64,000 nucleotides of DNA from Streptomyces kurssanovii (GTDB taxonomy: Bacteria; Actinomycetota; Actinomycetes; Streptomycetales; Streptomycetaceae), in contig NZ_BMTN01000009.1 in assembly GCF_014649695.1 (NCBI RefSeq), positions 186,001-250,000 on the forward strand, written 5' to 3'. The notes below the pieces were generated by a model. That model was not told the DNA's origin. It worked only from the letters and a program-made list of their open reading frames with translations, and did not search any database. The first letter of the stretch is position 1. Each line of letters starts with the position of its first letter. The position numbers and the translations under genes are program-made. This document shows positions 55,408 through 63,623 of this stretch, piece after piece.

Positions 55408-55438
55408 GTAAGCAAAACCGGCATGGTGGTTTGGTTAC
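55408..55438. promoter_or_regulatory. Third ARE-like dyad in the aco/receptor spacer
   Basis: GTAAGCAAAACC (55408-55419) faces GGTTTGGTTAC (55428-55438), an imperfect dyad with one inserted base and 8-nt centre. It resembles the GGTTTG ARE half-site. A nested CATGGT/ACCATG stem (55422-55442) overlaps it. Confidence 0.45.
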
Positions 55439-55512
55439 CATGTGTTTACGGGCCGGTGCACGGTGACGGGCTCGGGGTGTGGTCACGGGCTGTCCGTGGG
55501 GCGCTGGGCTGC

Positions 55513-55541
55513 TAAGATACGAACCCGCCGGTTTCTTTTCG
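55513..55541 (+). promoter_or_regulatory. Receptor gene promoter element with ARE
   Basis: TAAGAT (55513-55518), a -10-like hexamer, runs into AAGATACGAACCCGCCGG and TTTCTTTTCG. The ARE core is identical to the aco site at all but two of its first 21 bases and lies 30-58 bp before ATG 55571. Binding here would give autorepression of the receptor gene. Confidence 0.65.
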
Positions 55542-55570
55542 TTGGTGCGGGGATGTCGGAGGTGGTGGTG

Positions 55571-56257
55571 ATGGCGCGGCAGGAGCGGGCCGTGAGGACG
55601 CGGCGGGCGATTTTGATGGCGGCGGCCGAGGTGTTCGACGAGGTCGGTTACGAGGCGGCGACCATTTCCGAGATCCTCAAGCGGTCGGGTCTGACGAAGG
55701 GGGCGCTGTATTTCCATTTCGCCTCCAAGGAGGAGCTGGCGCAGGGGGTGCTGGCGGAGCAGGTGCATGCGCTGCCGGACCTGCCGGAGGGCGAGCTGAT
55801 GCTGCAGACGGCGGTGGACCGGGCGCTGCTGCTGGCGCATCTGCTGCGCCGGGACACCGGGGACCCGATCGTGCGGGGCAGTGTGCGGCTGACGGTGGAG
55901 CAGGGTGCGCTGCGTGACGGGCTGGACCGGCGGGTGCCGATGCAGGCGTGGATGGAGCAGACGCAGGTTCTGTTCGAGCAGGCGCAGGCGGCCGGGGAGA
56001 TCCTGCCGCACGTGGACCTGGTGGGGGCGGCCAAGACGTTCGTGGGCGCGTTCACCGGGGTGCAGGTGCTGTCGAACATCATGACCGGCCGGCAGGACAT
56101 GACCGAGCGGGTCGCCGATCTGTACCGGTTCCTGATGACGGCGATCGCCGTGCCCGGGGTGCTGGTACGCCTGGACTTCTCTCCCGGCCGCGGGGTGCGC
56201 GTCTACGAGGATGCCGTGCGCCGCCGCGACGCCGCGCCCGAGCCCGCCGCCCACTGA
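55571..56257 (+). CDS. Gamma-butyrolactone/butenolide receptor repressor, AvaR1/ScbR-type
   Basis: A 228-residue TetR-family autoregulator receptor. The N-terminus is characteristic, MARQERAVRTRRAILMAAAEVFDEVGYEAATISEILKRSGLTKGALYFHFASKEELAQGVL, and the ligand domain has the receptor-type AAKTFVGAFTGVQVLSNIMTGRQDMTERVADLYRFLMTAI, including a tryptophan (QAWMEQTQ) at the place that contacts the ligand in this family. ATG 55571 has GGAGGTG seven bases upstream; an earlier in-frame ATG is at 55553. It is divergent from aco and followed by the P450 gene, as in the avenolide locus. Confidence 0.9.
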   Translation: MARQERAVRTRRAILMAAAEVFDEVGYEAATISEILKRSGLTKGALYFHFASKEELAQGVLAEQVHALPDLPEGELMLQTAVDRALLLAHLLRRDTGDPIVRGSVRLTVEQGALRDGLDRRVPMQAWMEQTQVLFEQAQAAGEILPHVDLVGAAKTFVGAFTGVQVLSNIMTGRQDMTERVADLYRFLMTAIAVPGVLVRLDFSPGRGVRVYEDAVRRRDAAPEPAAH

Positions 56258-56343
56258 CACCCCCGCCGCGCGCCGTCCGGCCGCCGTGGCCGCCCACCGG
56301 CGGCCCCGGCCCGCACCACACCCCTTTTGCCCCGCGCCCTGTC

Positions 56344-56540
56344 GGCCACGGCCCGGCCGCGCGTGCGGACACCCGCCCCCCCTCGCGGCCCCGGCCGTCG
56401 CACGCCCCGTGGCCGGGACCGCCCGGCGGTGGCCCGCCGTGGTCGCGCTCGGGCCGCTGTGCCCGGCCCCGGCCTGTCCTGCGGGCCCCGCCCCGGCCTG
56501 TCCCGGCCGCTGCAGCAGGCCACGCCGTACCGGGCCGCCG
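56344..56540. repeat. Long direct repeat, copy 1
   Basis: About 197 bp, repeated with only a few differences at 56685-56880 (340-341 bp away). It starts GGCCACGGCCCGGCCGCGCG and ends ACCGGGCCGCCG. It includes a shorter unit, GCCGTACCGGGCCGCC, that recurs again at about 56559-56574. Confidence 0.85.
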
Positions 56541-56684
56541 CAGCAGGCCCGGACAGGCCGTACCGGGCCGCCGTAGCCGGCCCGGACCGTACCCGGGTTG
56601 CGGTGGTCGGGCCGGCGGCCCCGGGCTTCCGGCCGCCTGGGCCGTGGCCGGCTTCGCCTCCCACCGTGCGACGGCTTGCCCGCC

Positions 56685-56880
56685 GGCCACGGCCCGGCCG
56701 CGCGTGCGGACACCCTCCCCCCTCGCGGCCCCGTCCGTCGCACGCCCCGTGGCCGGGACCGCCCGGCGGTGGCCCGCCGTGGTCGCGCTCGGGCCGCTGT
56801 GCCCGGCCCCGGCCTGTCCTGCGGGCCCCGCCCCGGCCTGTCCCGGCCGCTGCAGCAGGCCACGCCGTACCGGGCCGCCG
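56685..56880. repeat. Long direct repeat, copy 2
   Basis: Second copy of the 197-bp repeat, one base shorter in a C-run. The segment between the copies (about 56595-56700) is itself partly repeated at about 57016-57120 (TGCGGTGGTCGGGCCGGCGG), so the spacer looks built by successive duplications. Confidence 0.85.
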
Positions 56881-57642
56881 TAGCCGGCCTTCGTGGAGCG
56901 GCTGCTGGACGGGGGCGCCGGCCCACGGATCACGCTTCCCCGACGTTCCTTTCACCCGGCCTGTGGATCCGGCAGGCATCCTCAGCGCGGCCGCGAAGGT
57001 CGAGCGGTCGCGGGCTGCGGTGGTCGGGCCGGCGGCCCCGGGTCCCGTGCTCCGGCTTGCGGCTGCCCGGGCCGTTGCCGGCTTCGCCTCCCGCCGTGCG
57101 CGGGCCTGCCCGCCGTGGCCCCCTGGCCCGGCCCGGGGTGTGTCCGGGGTTGGTTCCGGGCCGGTTGGCGCGAGGCATGCCGTGCCCCGGTGGCGCTTCC
57201 GGCCCCCGGCCCGGCTGCGCCACCGTTTCACTGACCCCGACCCCCGGCCGCTGACCCCTGACCCCTGACCCCCGACCCCGCCCCCGACCTCCGGCAGGCC
57301 ACGCCGGCCCCGTCCGGGCGTGTTCTGGCTCCTCCTGCCCCGGCCCGAACCGGCTGCCCCCGGCGGCCCGCTGTCGCACCCGCCTGCCCCTGCCCCGGCC
57401 CGCGCCCCGGGGCCCCGGGCCCCGGCGCCCGGCGCCCGGCGCCCGGCGCCTGTCGGCCTGTCGGCCCGTGGGGCCGTGGGCCTGTCGGTCCGGTGCCCGG
57501 TGCCCGGTGCCCGTGGTGTGGGTCCGGTGTGCGGGGTCGGGGGCGGGGTGTTGGGGTGCGGGGGTGTGGGGGTGGGCAGGGTGGCGGTGCGTGCCACGGG
57601 GCGCGGCGTGAAGAAGCCTGGACGAAACGAGGGGAGTTCGGC

Positions 57643-58971
57643 ATGGACATGGGCGTGGATGTGGATGTGGAGAGGGACGGGGAGCGGGGCGTGGACGGGG
57701 TGGGGTGCCCGTATGTGCTCGATGTGACGGGGCGTGATCTGGCGGGGGAGGCGGCGTTGCTGCGGGAGCGGGGGCCGGCGGCGCGGGTGGTGCTGCCGGG
57801 CGGGGTCCGGGCGTGGGCGGTGACGGGACACGAGCCGCTCAAGCGGCTGTTGACGGACAGACGGGTCTCCAAGGACGCCGTCCGGCACTGGCCGGCGTTC
57901 GTCCAGGGGCGGATCACGCCGCAGTGGCCGCTGTACCACTGGGTGTCCGCCCCCACGATGCTGTTCGCCTACGGGGAGGAACACACCCGGCTGCGGCGGC
58001 TGGTGGCCGGGGCGTTCACCGCGCGCCGCAGCCGTGAACTCGCGCCGCGGATCGAGCGGATCACGGCCGCCCTGCTGGACGGGATGACCCCCGCCGCCCA
58101 CCCCACCGGCCCCGAAAGCGGCGGGGGCGGCGTGGGGGAGGGGGTGGTGGATCTGCGGACGGCGTTCGCGAAGCTGCTGCCGATGCGGGTCATCTGCGAA
58201 CTGTTCGGCGTCGAAGGACCCGACCGGCAGGCCCTGTGCGCGGCGATCGACACCACCCTGGGCACCTCGGTCCCGGCCGACGAGATGGCCAGGGCCCAGG
58301 ACAGGGTGACCGAACTGCTGGCCGCCCTGGTCGCCGCCCGGCGCGCCGCGCCCGGCCCGGACCTGACCTCCGCGCTGATCGCCGCCCGGGACGGCGGGGA
58401 ACGGCTGAGCGAACAGGAACTGATCTCGACCCTGAACCTCATGATCGGCGCCGGACAGGAGACGACCAGCAACCTGATCAGCAACGCGGTCGCCGCCCTG
58501 CTCTCCCTGCCCGGCCAACTGGAGCACCTGCGCGCCGGCCGCGCCGACTGGCCGGACGTGATCGCCGAGACCCTGCGCACCCACAACCCCGCCGCCTACA
58601 TCCCCCTGCGCTACGCCGTCGAGGACATCGACCTGGACGGCGTCCTGATCCGTAAGGGCGACGTGATCATCGTGTCCTTCGCCGCCGCGGGCCTGGACCC
58701 CGCCCGGCACGGCAAGGACGCCGACACCTTCGACCTGCTGCGCCCGCGCGGCGAGAGCGTCGCCTTCGGCCACGGCGTCCACTACTGCCTGGGCGCCCCG
58801 CTGGCCCGCCTGGAGGCCACCATCGCCCTGTCCGCGCTCTTCACCCGCTTCCCCGGCATACGCCTGGCCCGCCCGGTCGGCGAACTGCAGCCGCTGGAGT
58901 CGTTCATCATCAGCGGCTACCGCACCCTGCCCGTCCACCTCGGACCCCCCGCCCCGCCGACCCTGACCTGA
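57643..58971 (+). CDS. Cytochrome P450, avenolide Cyp17-like
   Basis: A 442-residue P450. The I-helix is AGQETT (A270-T275), ExxR is E309-R312 in ETLRTHNP, and the heme loop [18 protein letters not shown] supplies Cys382. The N-terminal [27 protein letters not shown] is a typical C-helix region. In avenolide biosynthesis Cyp17 hydroxylates the fatty-acyl-derived chain; position beside an aco-receptor pair supports the same role. GGGGAG precedes ATG 57643; a G-rich, Asp/Val/Glu-rich 20-residue start follows. The stop is embedded in a CTGAC tandem repeat. Confidence 0.85.
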   Translation: MDMGVDVDVERDGERGVDGVGCPYVLDVTGRDLAGEAALLRERGPAARVVLPGGVRAWAVTGHEPLKRLLTDRRVSKDAVRHWPAFVQGRITPQWPLYHWVSAPTMLFAYGEEHTRLRRLVAGAFTARRSRELAPRIERITAALLDGMTPAAHPTGPESGGGGVGEGVVDLRTAFAKLLPMRVICELFGVEGPDRQALCAAIDTTLGTSVPADEMARAQDRVTELLAALVAARRAAPGPDLTSALIAARDGGERLSEQELISTLNLMIGAGQETTSNLISNAVAALLSLPGQLEHLRAGRADWPDVIAETLRTHNPAAYIPLRYAVEDIDLDGVLIRKGDVIIVSFAAAGLDPARHGKDADTFDLLRPRGESVAFGHGVHYCLGAPLARLEATIALSALFTRFPGIRLARPVGELQPLESFIISGYRTLPVHLGPPAPPTLT

Positions 58972-59102
58972 CCTGACCTGACCGCCGGCCCCAGACGCCC
59001 CACCCCCCACTCCCCGGGACCCGCACCACCGGCGGGTCCCACACCCCGGCCAGGTGACCATTGGGCCCGCGCCCCGGGTCCTGTGACCGTCGGCCCGCGC
59101 AC

Positions 59103-59161
59103 CCCCGGGGCGCCGTACACCCCGGGGCGCCGCGCACCCCGGGGTGTACGGCGCCCCGGGG
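59103..59161. terminator. Perfect 25-bp inverted repeat
   Basis: Arms 59103-59127 and 59137-59161 are perfect complements around a 9-nt spacer. Each arm begins and ends with CCCCGGGG and holds GCCGTACAC. It lies 130 bp after the P450 stop in the 607-bp spacer 58972-59578. It may terminate the P450 transcript; the arm palindromes could also form smaller cruciforms. Confidence 0.6.
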
Positions 59162-59412
59162 TGTACCCACGGGGTTCGTACACCCGGGCTTGCGGCCGGC
59201 CGGTCCCACGCATGCTGCCCGCCGGCCGCCGGTCCGGTGTCGCGCCCCGCCGGTCCCGCCGGGCCTCGTCCCCCCGGGGGGGCGGGGCCCGGGGGTCCGG
59301 GGGGCCGTTCTGCGCCCCGGTCCGGAGCCCCGGGCCCCGGGGAGCAAGGGGGCGGGGAGGGTGGCGGGGGAAGGGTGGGGTGCACGGGGTGCGGCGGAAT
59401 CCCCTCACCCAC

Positions 59413-59442
59413 TTACAAACCGCGTAAGCGGTTTGTTAATCT
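59413..59442 (+). promoter_or_regulatory. ARE palindrome over promoter of second receptor-like gene
   Basis: ACAAACCGC (59415-59423) and GCGGTTTGT (59428-59436) flank GTAA, a perfect 22-bp dyad. TTACAA (59413-59418) and TAATCT (59437-59442) at 18-bp spacing form a plausible promoter around it. About 137 bp upstream of ATG 59579. It matches the element at 63888-63905 almost base for base. Confidence 0.75.
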
Positions 59443-59578
59443 TGGGTGTCGTCCCGCGGCCGGTGGGGGAGCGGGGCATGGCGTGTGCCGCCCGGTGCCC
59501 GGTCGTTCGCCGTGCGGGGTGGGCACAGGGGCGGGGCGTGTGTGCGGCCCGCCGTCCGTCAGTGAGGGGATCGCTGCG

Positions 59579-60199
59579 ATGGTCAAGCAGGAGCGTGCGG
59601 CCCGCACGCGGCAGGCGCTGGTGCGTGCCGCGGCCGAAGTGTTCGCGCGGGAGGGGTTCGCGCCCGCTTCGCTGGCCGTGATCAGTGCCCGGGCCGGGGT
59701 CAGCAACGGGGCGCTGCACTTCCATTTCGAGAACAAGAACGCGCTGGCGCGGGCGGTGGAGCTGGAGGCGGCCGAGCGGCTGGCGCGGATCACCTCGCCG
59801 CGTCCGGCGCTGCCGGGCGGTGCGCTGCAGGCGCTGGTGGACGCCACCCACGCGCTGATGGGCGCGCTGGCCGACGACGTGGTGGTGCGGGCCGGGTTCG
59901 ACCTGAGCGCGGACCTGTCCCGGACCGGCGGGCCGGACCTGCGCGGGGTGTGGCGGGGCTGGGTCGAGCGGATGCTGCACGACGCCGAGCGGGAGGGTCA
60001 TCTGGCCGAGGGCCTGTCCTCCCGCGGTGCCGCCCCCGCCGTCGTCGCGGCCACCGTCGGTTTCGAGGTGCTGGGCGCGGCCGACCGTGAATGGCTGTCC
60101 GCCCCCAGGATCACCGGTTTCTGGGAGCTGATGCTGCCCCGCCTCGCCCCCGGCCGGCCCGTCGTCCCCGCCGGCCCGCGCGACACCACCCCCCAATAG
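59579..60199 (+). CDS. Gamma-butyrolactone receptor-family regulator (second)
   Basis: A 206-residue TetR-type protein of the receptor/pseudo-receptor family: VKQERAARTRQALVRAAAEVFAREGFAPASLAVISARAGVSNGALHFHFENKNALARAVE, then LPGGALQALVDATHALMGALADDVVVRAGFDLSADL. The HTH GALHFHF differs slightly from the GALYFHF of true receptors. Pseudo-receptors often bind other ligands such as antibiotics and act later; which class this is cannot be settled by eye. A palindromic ARE covers its promoter, so it is under receptor control. Confidence 0.85.
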   Translation: MVKQERAARTRQALVRAAAEVFAREGFAPASLAVISARAGVSNGALHFHFENKNALARAVELEAAERLARITSPRPALPGGALQALVDATHALMGALADDVVVRAGFDLSADLSRTGGPDLRGVWRGWVERMLHDAEREGHLAEGLSSRGAAPAVVAATVGFEVLGAADREWLSAPRITGFWELMLPRLAPGRPVVPAGPRDTTPQ

Positions 60200-60238
60200 C
60201 AGACCGCGCGAAACCACCCCCATAGCAGACCACACGCG
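60185..60238. repeat. Direct duplication across a stop codon
   Basis: ACCACCCCCCAATAGCAGAC (from 60185) is repeated from 60213 with small changes (period 28). The TAG stop of the second receptor-like gene lies in the first copy. Confidence 0.7.
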
Positions 60239-60376
60239 CTGTTTCCCCTGAGTTCAGCCCGGCGCCATCCCTCATCCCATCGCCCGCACTGCCCCACTTT
60301 CACCCGGAACCCACCGGACCGTTCGGGACGGGGGCACCGTCCCGCCCGCCACAGAAACAGCATGAGCGGTCTTGTA

Positions 60377-60405
60377 TTGACAAACCGTCCGCCCTGTTTT
60401 TTACT
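60377..60405 (+). promoter_or_regulatory. SARP gene promoter with ARE-like spacer
   Basis: TTGACA (60377-60382) and TTTACT (60400-60405) at exactly 17 bp make one of the best sigma-70-type promoters in the window. The spacer starts with AAACCG and ends TGTTTT, an ARE-like half-dyad (ACAAACCGTCCGCCCTGTTT). About 94 bp upstream of the SARP GTG. A receptor protein would thus compete directly with RNA polymerase. Confidence 0.65.
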
Positions 60406-60498
60406 CGGTGGTGTCCGGCTGCCACGCGAACGGGCCGGGTGTGCTGCGGCCGGCGTGCTGCGTGAAGGCGTGCGCGATTTCGACACAGGGGAGACGGC

Positions 60499-61401
60499 GT
60501 GGACATCGATGTGCTGGGGGAGCTGGCCGTCAGGGAGAACGGGGTCTCGGTGACCCCGACGGCGCCCAAACCGCGCCAGGTGCTGGCTCTGCTGGCGCTG
60601 CATGCCGACCGGGTGGTGCCGGTGGCGCAGCTCACCGAGGAGCTGTGGGGGCAGCGGCCGCCGCGCAGCGCGCGCACCACGCTGCAGACCTACGTCCTGC
60701 AGCTGCGGGAGCTGATCTCGGCGGCGCTGGTCCACGACACCCCGCCCCGCACCCCCCACCCCGCGCCGGCCCCCGCACCGCCCCGCACCTCGCGGGGGAG
60801 CGGGCAGGACGCGCCGGCGGACGGGCGGCGCAGCGCCAAGGACGTGCTGGTGACCTCGCCGGGCGGCTATCTGCTGAACACCTCGGGCGGCACCAGCGAT
60901 GTGCGCGAGTTCGAGCTTCTGGCCGGGCAGGGCTACCGGGCGATGGACGCCGGGGACTTCGCCGGCGCCGCCCGCCAGCTGCGGGAGGCACTGGCGCTGT
61001 GGACCGGTTCCGCGCTGGCCGGCGTGCAGACCGGGGTGCTACTGGAGATGCACGCGCGGCGGCTGGAGGAGACCCGGCTGTGCGCGCTGGACCAGCGCAT
61101 CGAGGCCGACCTGCGCCTGGGCCGCCACCGCGAGCTGCTGGGCGAACTGACCGTCCTGGTCAGCCGCTACCGCACCCACGAGAACCTGCACGGCCAGTTC
61201 ATGCTCGCCCTGCACCGCTCCGGCCGCCGCAGCGAGGCACTGGAGGTCTACCAGCGGCTGCGCGGCGCCCTCGTACGCGAACTGGGCCTGGAACCCTCCG
61301 CCGCCCTGCGCCGCCTGCAGCGCTCGATCCTGATGGCCCACCCCGAACCGCAGCTCGAGCCCGTCTCCCGCAGCGGCGAGCGGCTCAGCCGGGCCGGCTG
61401 A
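60499..61401 (+). CDS. SARP family transcriptional activator
   Basis: A 300-residue Streptomyces antibiotic regulatory protein. An OmpR-like winged helix spans residues 1-95 (VLGELAVRENGVSVTPTAPKPRQVLALLALHADRVVPVAQLTEELWGQRPPRSARTTLQTYVLQLRELI), interrupted by a Pro/Ala-rich insertion, then the BTAD domain (REFELLAGQGYRAMDAGDFAGAARQLREALALW, then RLEETRLCALDQRIEADLRLGRHRELLGELTVLVSRYRTHENLHGQFMLALHRSGRRSEALEVYQRLR). It should activate a biosynthetic cluster, probably the one entering at the right edge. GTG start with GGGGAG upstream. Confidence 0.92.
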   Translation: MDIDVLGELAVRENGVSVTPTAPKPRQVLALLALHADRVVPVAQLTEELWGQRPPRSARTTLQTYVLQLRELISAALVHDTPPRTPHPAPAPAPPRTSRGSGQDAPADGRRSAKDVLVTSPGGYLLNTSGGTSDVREFELLAGQGYRAMDAGDFAGAARQLREALALWTGSALAGVQTGVLLEMHARRLEETRLCALDQRIEADLRLGRHRELLGELTVLVSRYRTHENLHGQFMLALHRSGRRSEALEVYQRLRGALVRELGLEPSAALRRLQRSILMAHPEPQLEPVSRSGERLSRAG

Positions 61402-61807
61402 CGAAAACCCGGACCGCCTCCCGGCACCGGGTCCGGCACCCGGCCGGGCACCGACTCCGGCAGGGACCGCGGCCCGGCGCCGGGTCCGGCCCGGGCGCCG
61501 GGTGCGCACCAGGACCCGGCCGGGCACCGAGTACGGCAGGGACCGCGGCCGGCTCGGCAGCCACTACGGCAGAGCCGGCGCGCAGTCCGGCACCGGTCCG
61601 GCCAGGGCCGGCGCGGAATGCGCGGCGCGCCGCGTACGGCAGGACCGGCGCGGCACGCGGGCAGGACGGGCAGCGCACGAGAGCCCGGGCGGACACGGAC
61701 ACCGGCGCCGCCGGCGGCAGTGCCGGGGGCCGGGTCACGGGGCACGAAAAGGGGCCGGGCCGAAAAAAGGGGGCCGGGCAGGTGAAGGTGGAGAGAGGGG
61801 AACCGGG
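61402..61807. repeat. GC-rich spacer with 39-bp direct repeats
   Basis: ACCCGGCCGGGCACCGA begins two similar units at about 61438-61477 and 61514-61553, each continuing with CGGCAGGGACCGCGGCC. The rest of the spacer is Gly/Pro-type low complexity with no gene. No clear ARE is visible in front of the following regulator. Confidence 0.65.
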
Positions 61808-62452
61808 ATGCAGGCCAGATCGGAACGCACCCGCCGCAGGCTGATCCTCGCGGGTGCCCAGATGTTCGACCGGTACGGCTACGCCAGTGCCACACTCGGC
61901 CAGATCGCCGGCGCCGCCGGCATGACCAAAGGCGCGCTGTACTTCCACTTCGCCTCCAAGGAAGGCCTGGCCGACGCCGTCCAGGAACGCGGCCGGCAAC
62001 TGCTGTGCGACTTCCTCCAGCAGCAGTGGGAGGCCGGCGCCGCCCCCCTGCAGGCCCTGATCGACCTCACCCACTGGCTCGCCGACGCCCTCTACCAGGA
62101 CCCCGTCGTACGCGCCGGACTGCGCATCACCAACGAACGCGCCGGCCGCCACCCCGCCGCCACCGACTTCCACCAGACATGGATCACCGAGGTCCTGCGG
62201 CTGCTCGGCCAGGCAGGCGCCGCCGGCGACCTGCGCGAGGACGCCGCCGGCGAAGGCGGCCAGAGCCTGCTGACCGCCGCCGTCTGCGGCATCGGCGTCC
62301 TGGCCGGCACCGGCCTGACCCCCGCCGAACTCGCCCACCGCGTCCACGCCCTGTGGCAGCCCCTGCTGCCCGCCCTCGTCCCACCCGGCCACACCCCCCG
62401 CTACCGCACCCACCCTCCCGCCACCCACACCCGCCCCGCCCACGCCGCCTGA
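61808..62452 (+). CDS. Gamma-butyrolactone receptor-family regulator (third)
   Basis: A 214-residue TetR-type protein with the receptor-like HTH RTRRRLILAGAQMFDRYGYASATLGQIAGAAGMTKGALYFHFASKEGLADAV, and a ligand domain with HWLADALYQDPVVRAGLRITNERAGRHPAATDF and GGQSLLTAAVCGIGVLAGTGLTPAEL. The invariant GALYFHFASKE places it with butyrolactone receptors. The C-terminal 30 residues are Pro/His-rich. It follows the SARP gene, as receptor homologues often do. Binding sites are unknown. Confidence 0.87.
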   Translation: MQARSERTRRRLILAGAQMFDRYGYASATLGQIAGAAGMTKGALYFHFASKEGLADAVQERGRQLLCDFLQQQWEAGAAPLQALIDLTHWLADALYQDPVVRAGLRITNERAGRHPAATDFHQTWITEVLRLLGQAGAAGDLREDAAGEGGQSLLTAAVCGIGVLAGTGLTPAELAHRVHALWQPLLPALVPPGHTPRYRTHPPATHTRPAHAA

Positions 62453-62858
62453 CCCTCTGCCACCCCCTGTTCCGCCCCTGCCCGTCCCGCTCCGGTGCGC
62501 ATCCCGCCCCGGTACGGAGGCGGGCCGGCCGCGTTTCCCGCCCAACCGGCCGGGGGCGCCGCCGGGCCGCCCGCCGCCGGCCGCCCACCGGAGCTGCACC
62601 CGGAGGCCGCCCGCCGCCGGCCGCCCACCGGAGCTGCACCCGGAGAAAGCGAGGGGACGGGGTGAGGGGACGGGGTGAGGGGATGAGGCGGGTGGGGTGG
62701 TTCCCGGCGGGGTCGCGAGTGGACGTCGACCGGTTCTCGAGCGGGGCGCGGTGGGCTGGGCGCACCGGCCGCCCGGCCGGGCGGGAGGCGTTTCCCTCTC
62801 CCCGCCCGCCCCCGGAGCGGGCCGCTCGCGCCGCCGTCGACCAGCCCAGGAGGCATCC
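62453..62858. other. GC-rich spacer with tandem repeats
   Basis: 406 bp, no gene seen. Contains the perfect 40-bp tandem repeat listed separately, followed by three 13-bp GAGGGGACGGGGT-like units (about 62651-62683). Confidence 0.6.
62565..62644. repeat. Perfect 40-bp tandem duplication
   Basis: Two identical 40-bp copies (62565-62604 and 62605-62644), each starting GGCCGCCCGCCGCCGG and ending GAGCTGCACCCGGA. Perfect identity means a very recent duplication. Confidence 0.9.
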
Positions 62859-63041
62859 ATGACCGATACACCCGAGCGCAACGAGGCCGCCCAGGAGGCC
62901 AAGCGCCGGTTCCGGCAGGCGCTGGAGCGCAAGGAGCACAACGCGCTGGCCAAGGCGGCCCAGGAAGAGAGCCGCGTCAAGGCCCGCCACGCCGGCGGCC
63001 CGGCCGGCCGGCGCACCTTCCACCGCCGCAAGACCGGCTGA
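62859..63041 (+). CDS. DUF5302 small basic protein
   Basis: A 60-residue charged, helical protein: AAQEAKRRFRQALERKEHN in the middle, and a basic tail GRRTFHRRKTG. This matches the small DUF5302 family, found near secondary-metabolism genes and elsewhere in Streptomyces; function unknown. AGGAGG lies before the ATG. It stands alone between two long spacers. Confidence 0.8.
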   Translation: MTDTPERNEAAQEAKRRFRQALERKEHNALAKAAQEESRVKARHAGGPAGRRTFHRRKTG

Positions 63042-63623
63042 CGCCACCCGGGCCACCGCACGGGCCCGCGCCCGCGCCCCGGCGCGGCGGAGCCGGCGCC
63101 ACCGACGCCGCCGGCCCCGCCCCCGACCCGCAGGCCGGGCCCTGAGCCCTACCGGCCCCCGGGCGATCCGGGCCGGACCCGGCCGGAAACCGGACCCGGC
63201 CGCCCCACCCGCCGGCCCGGCCGGACCCGAGCCACCACCCGGACCGCGCGGCGGTCCACCCGGTCTGACCCGGACCCGGACCGTCCACCCGGACCGCCGG
63301 GCCCGGTCCCCGCGGGACCGTACCGCCCGGTCCGCCAGGACGGACCCGGTTCACCGGACCCGTACCGCACGTACCACCCGGTCCGCCCGTGCCCGTACCG
63401 CCCGGGTCGGATCCGGTGGGAAACCGGAGCCGGTCGCACCCAGCGGCCGGATCCGACCACTTCTGGCCCCAGGCCCCACCCGGGCCGTACCGGGCTCCGG
63501 CGGGGCCCTGTCCGGGCCCCGCCCCGCCCGGACCTCCGCCCGTGCCCCGTCCGCACCCCGGGCGGGGCACGGGCGGGGCACGGGCCGTCACCGCAGCCGC
63601 ACCGCCGAAGGAATGGGGACGAC
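63042..63623. other. CCGGACC-rich spacer
   Basis: 582 bp dominated by imperfect repeats of CCGGACC/GGTCCGG on both strands, giving many possible stems. No gene or defined operator seen. Confidence 0.6.

Larger units (their letters stand above)
56258..57642. other. Extremely GC-rich repeat-laden spacer
   Basis: 1.4 kb between the receptor and the P450 gene. It contains long direct repeats (separate entries) and, near 57420-57515, short tandem GGCGCCC and GGTGCCC runs. Very long open frames exist in several phases but are low complexity, have no domain and no ribosome site. I see no reliable ARE here, though a P450 promoter is expected near 57550-57630. Confidence 0.6.

Noticed and set aside
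56203-59412. Minus-strand frame of 1069 codons through the spacer and P450 gene
   Set aside because: Antisense to the P450 and receptor genes, low-complexity Pro/Arg/Gly content, no domain and no ribosome site.
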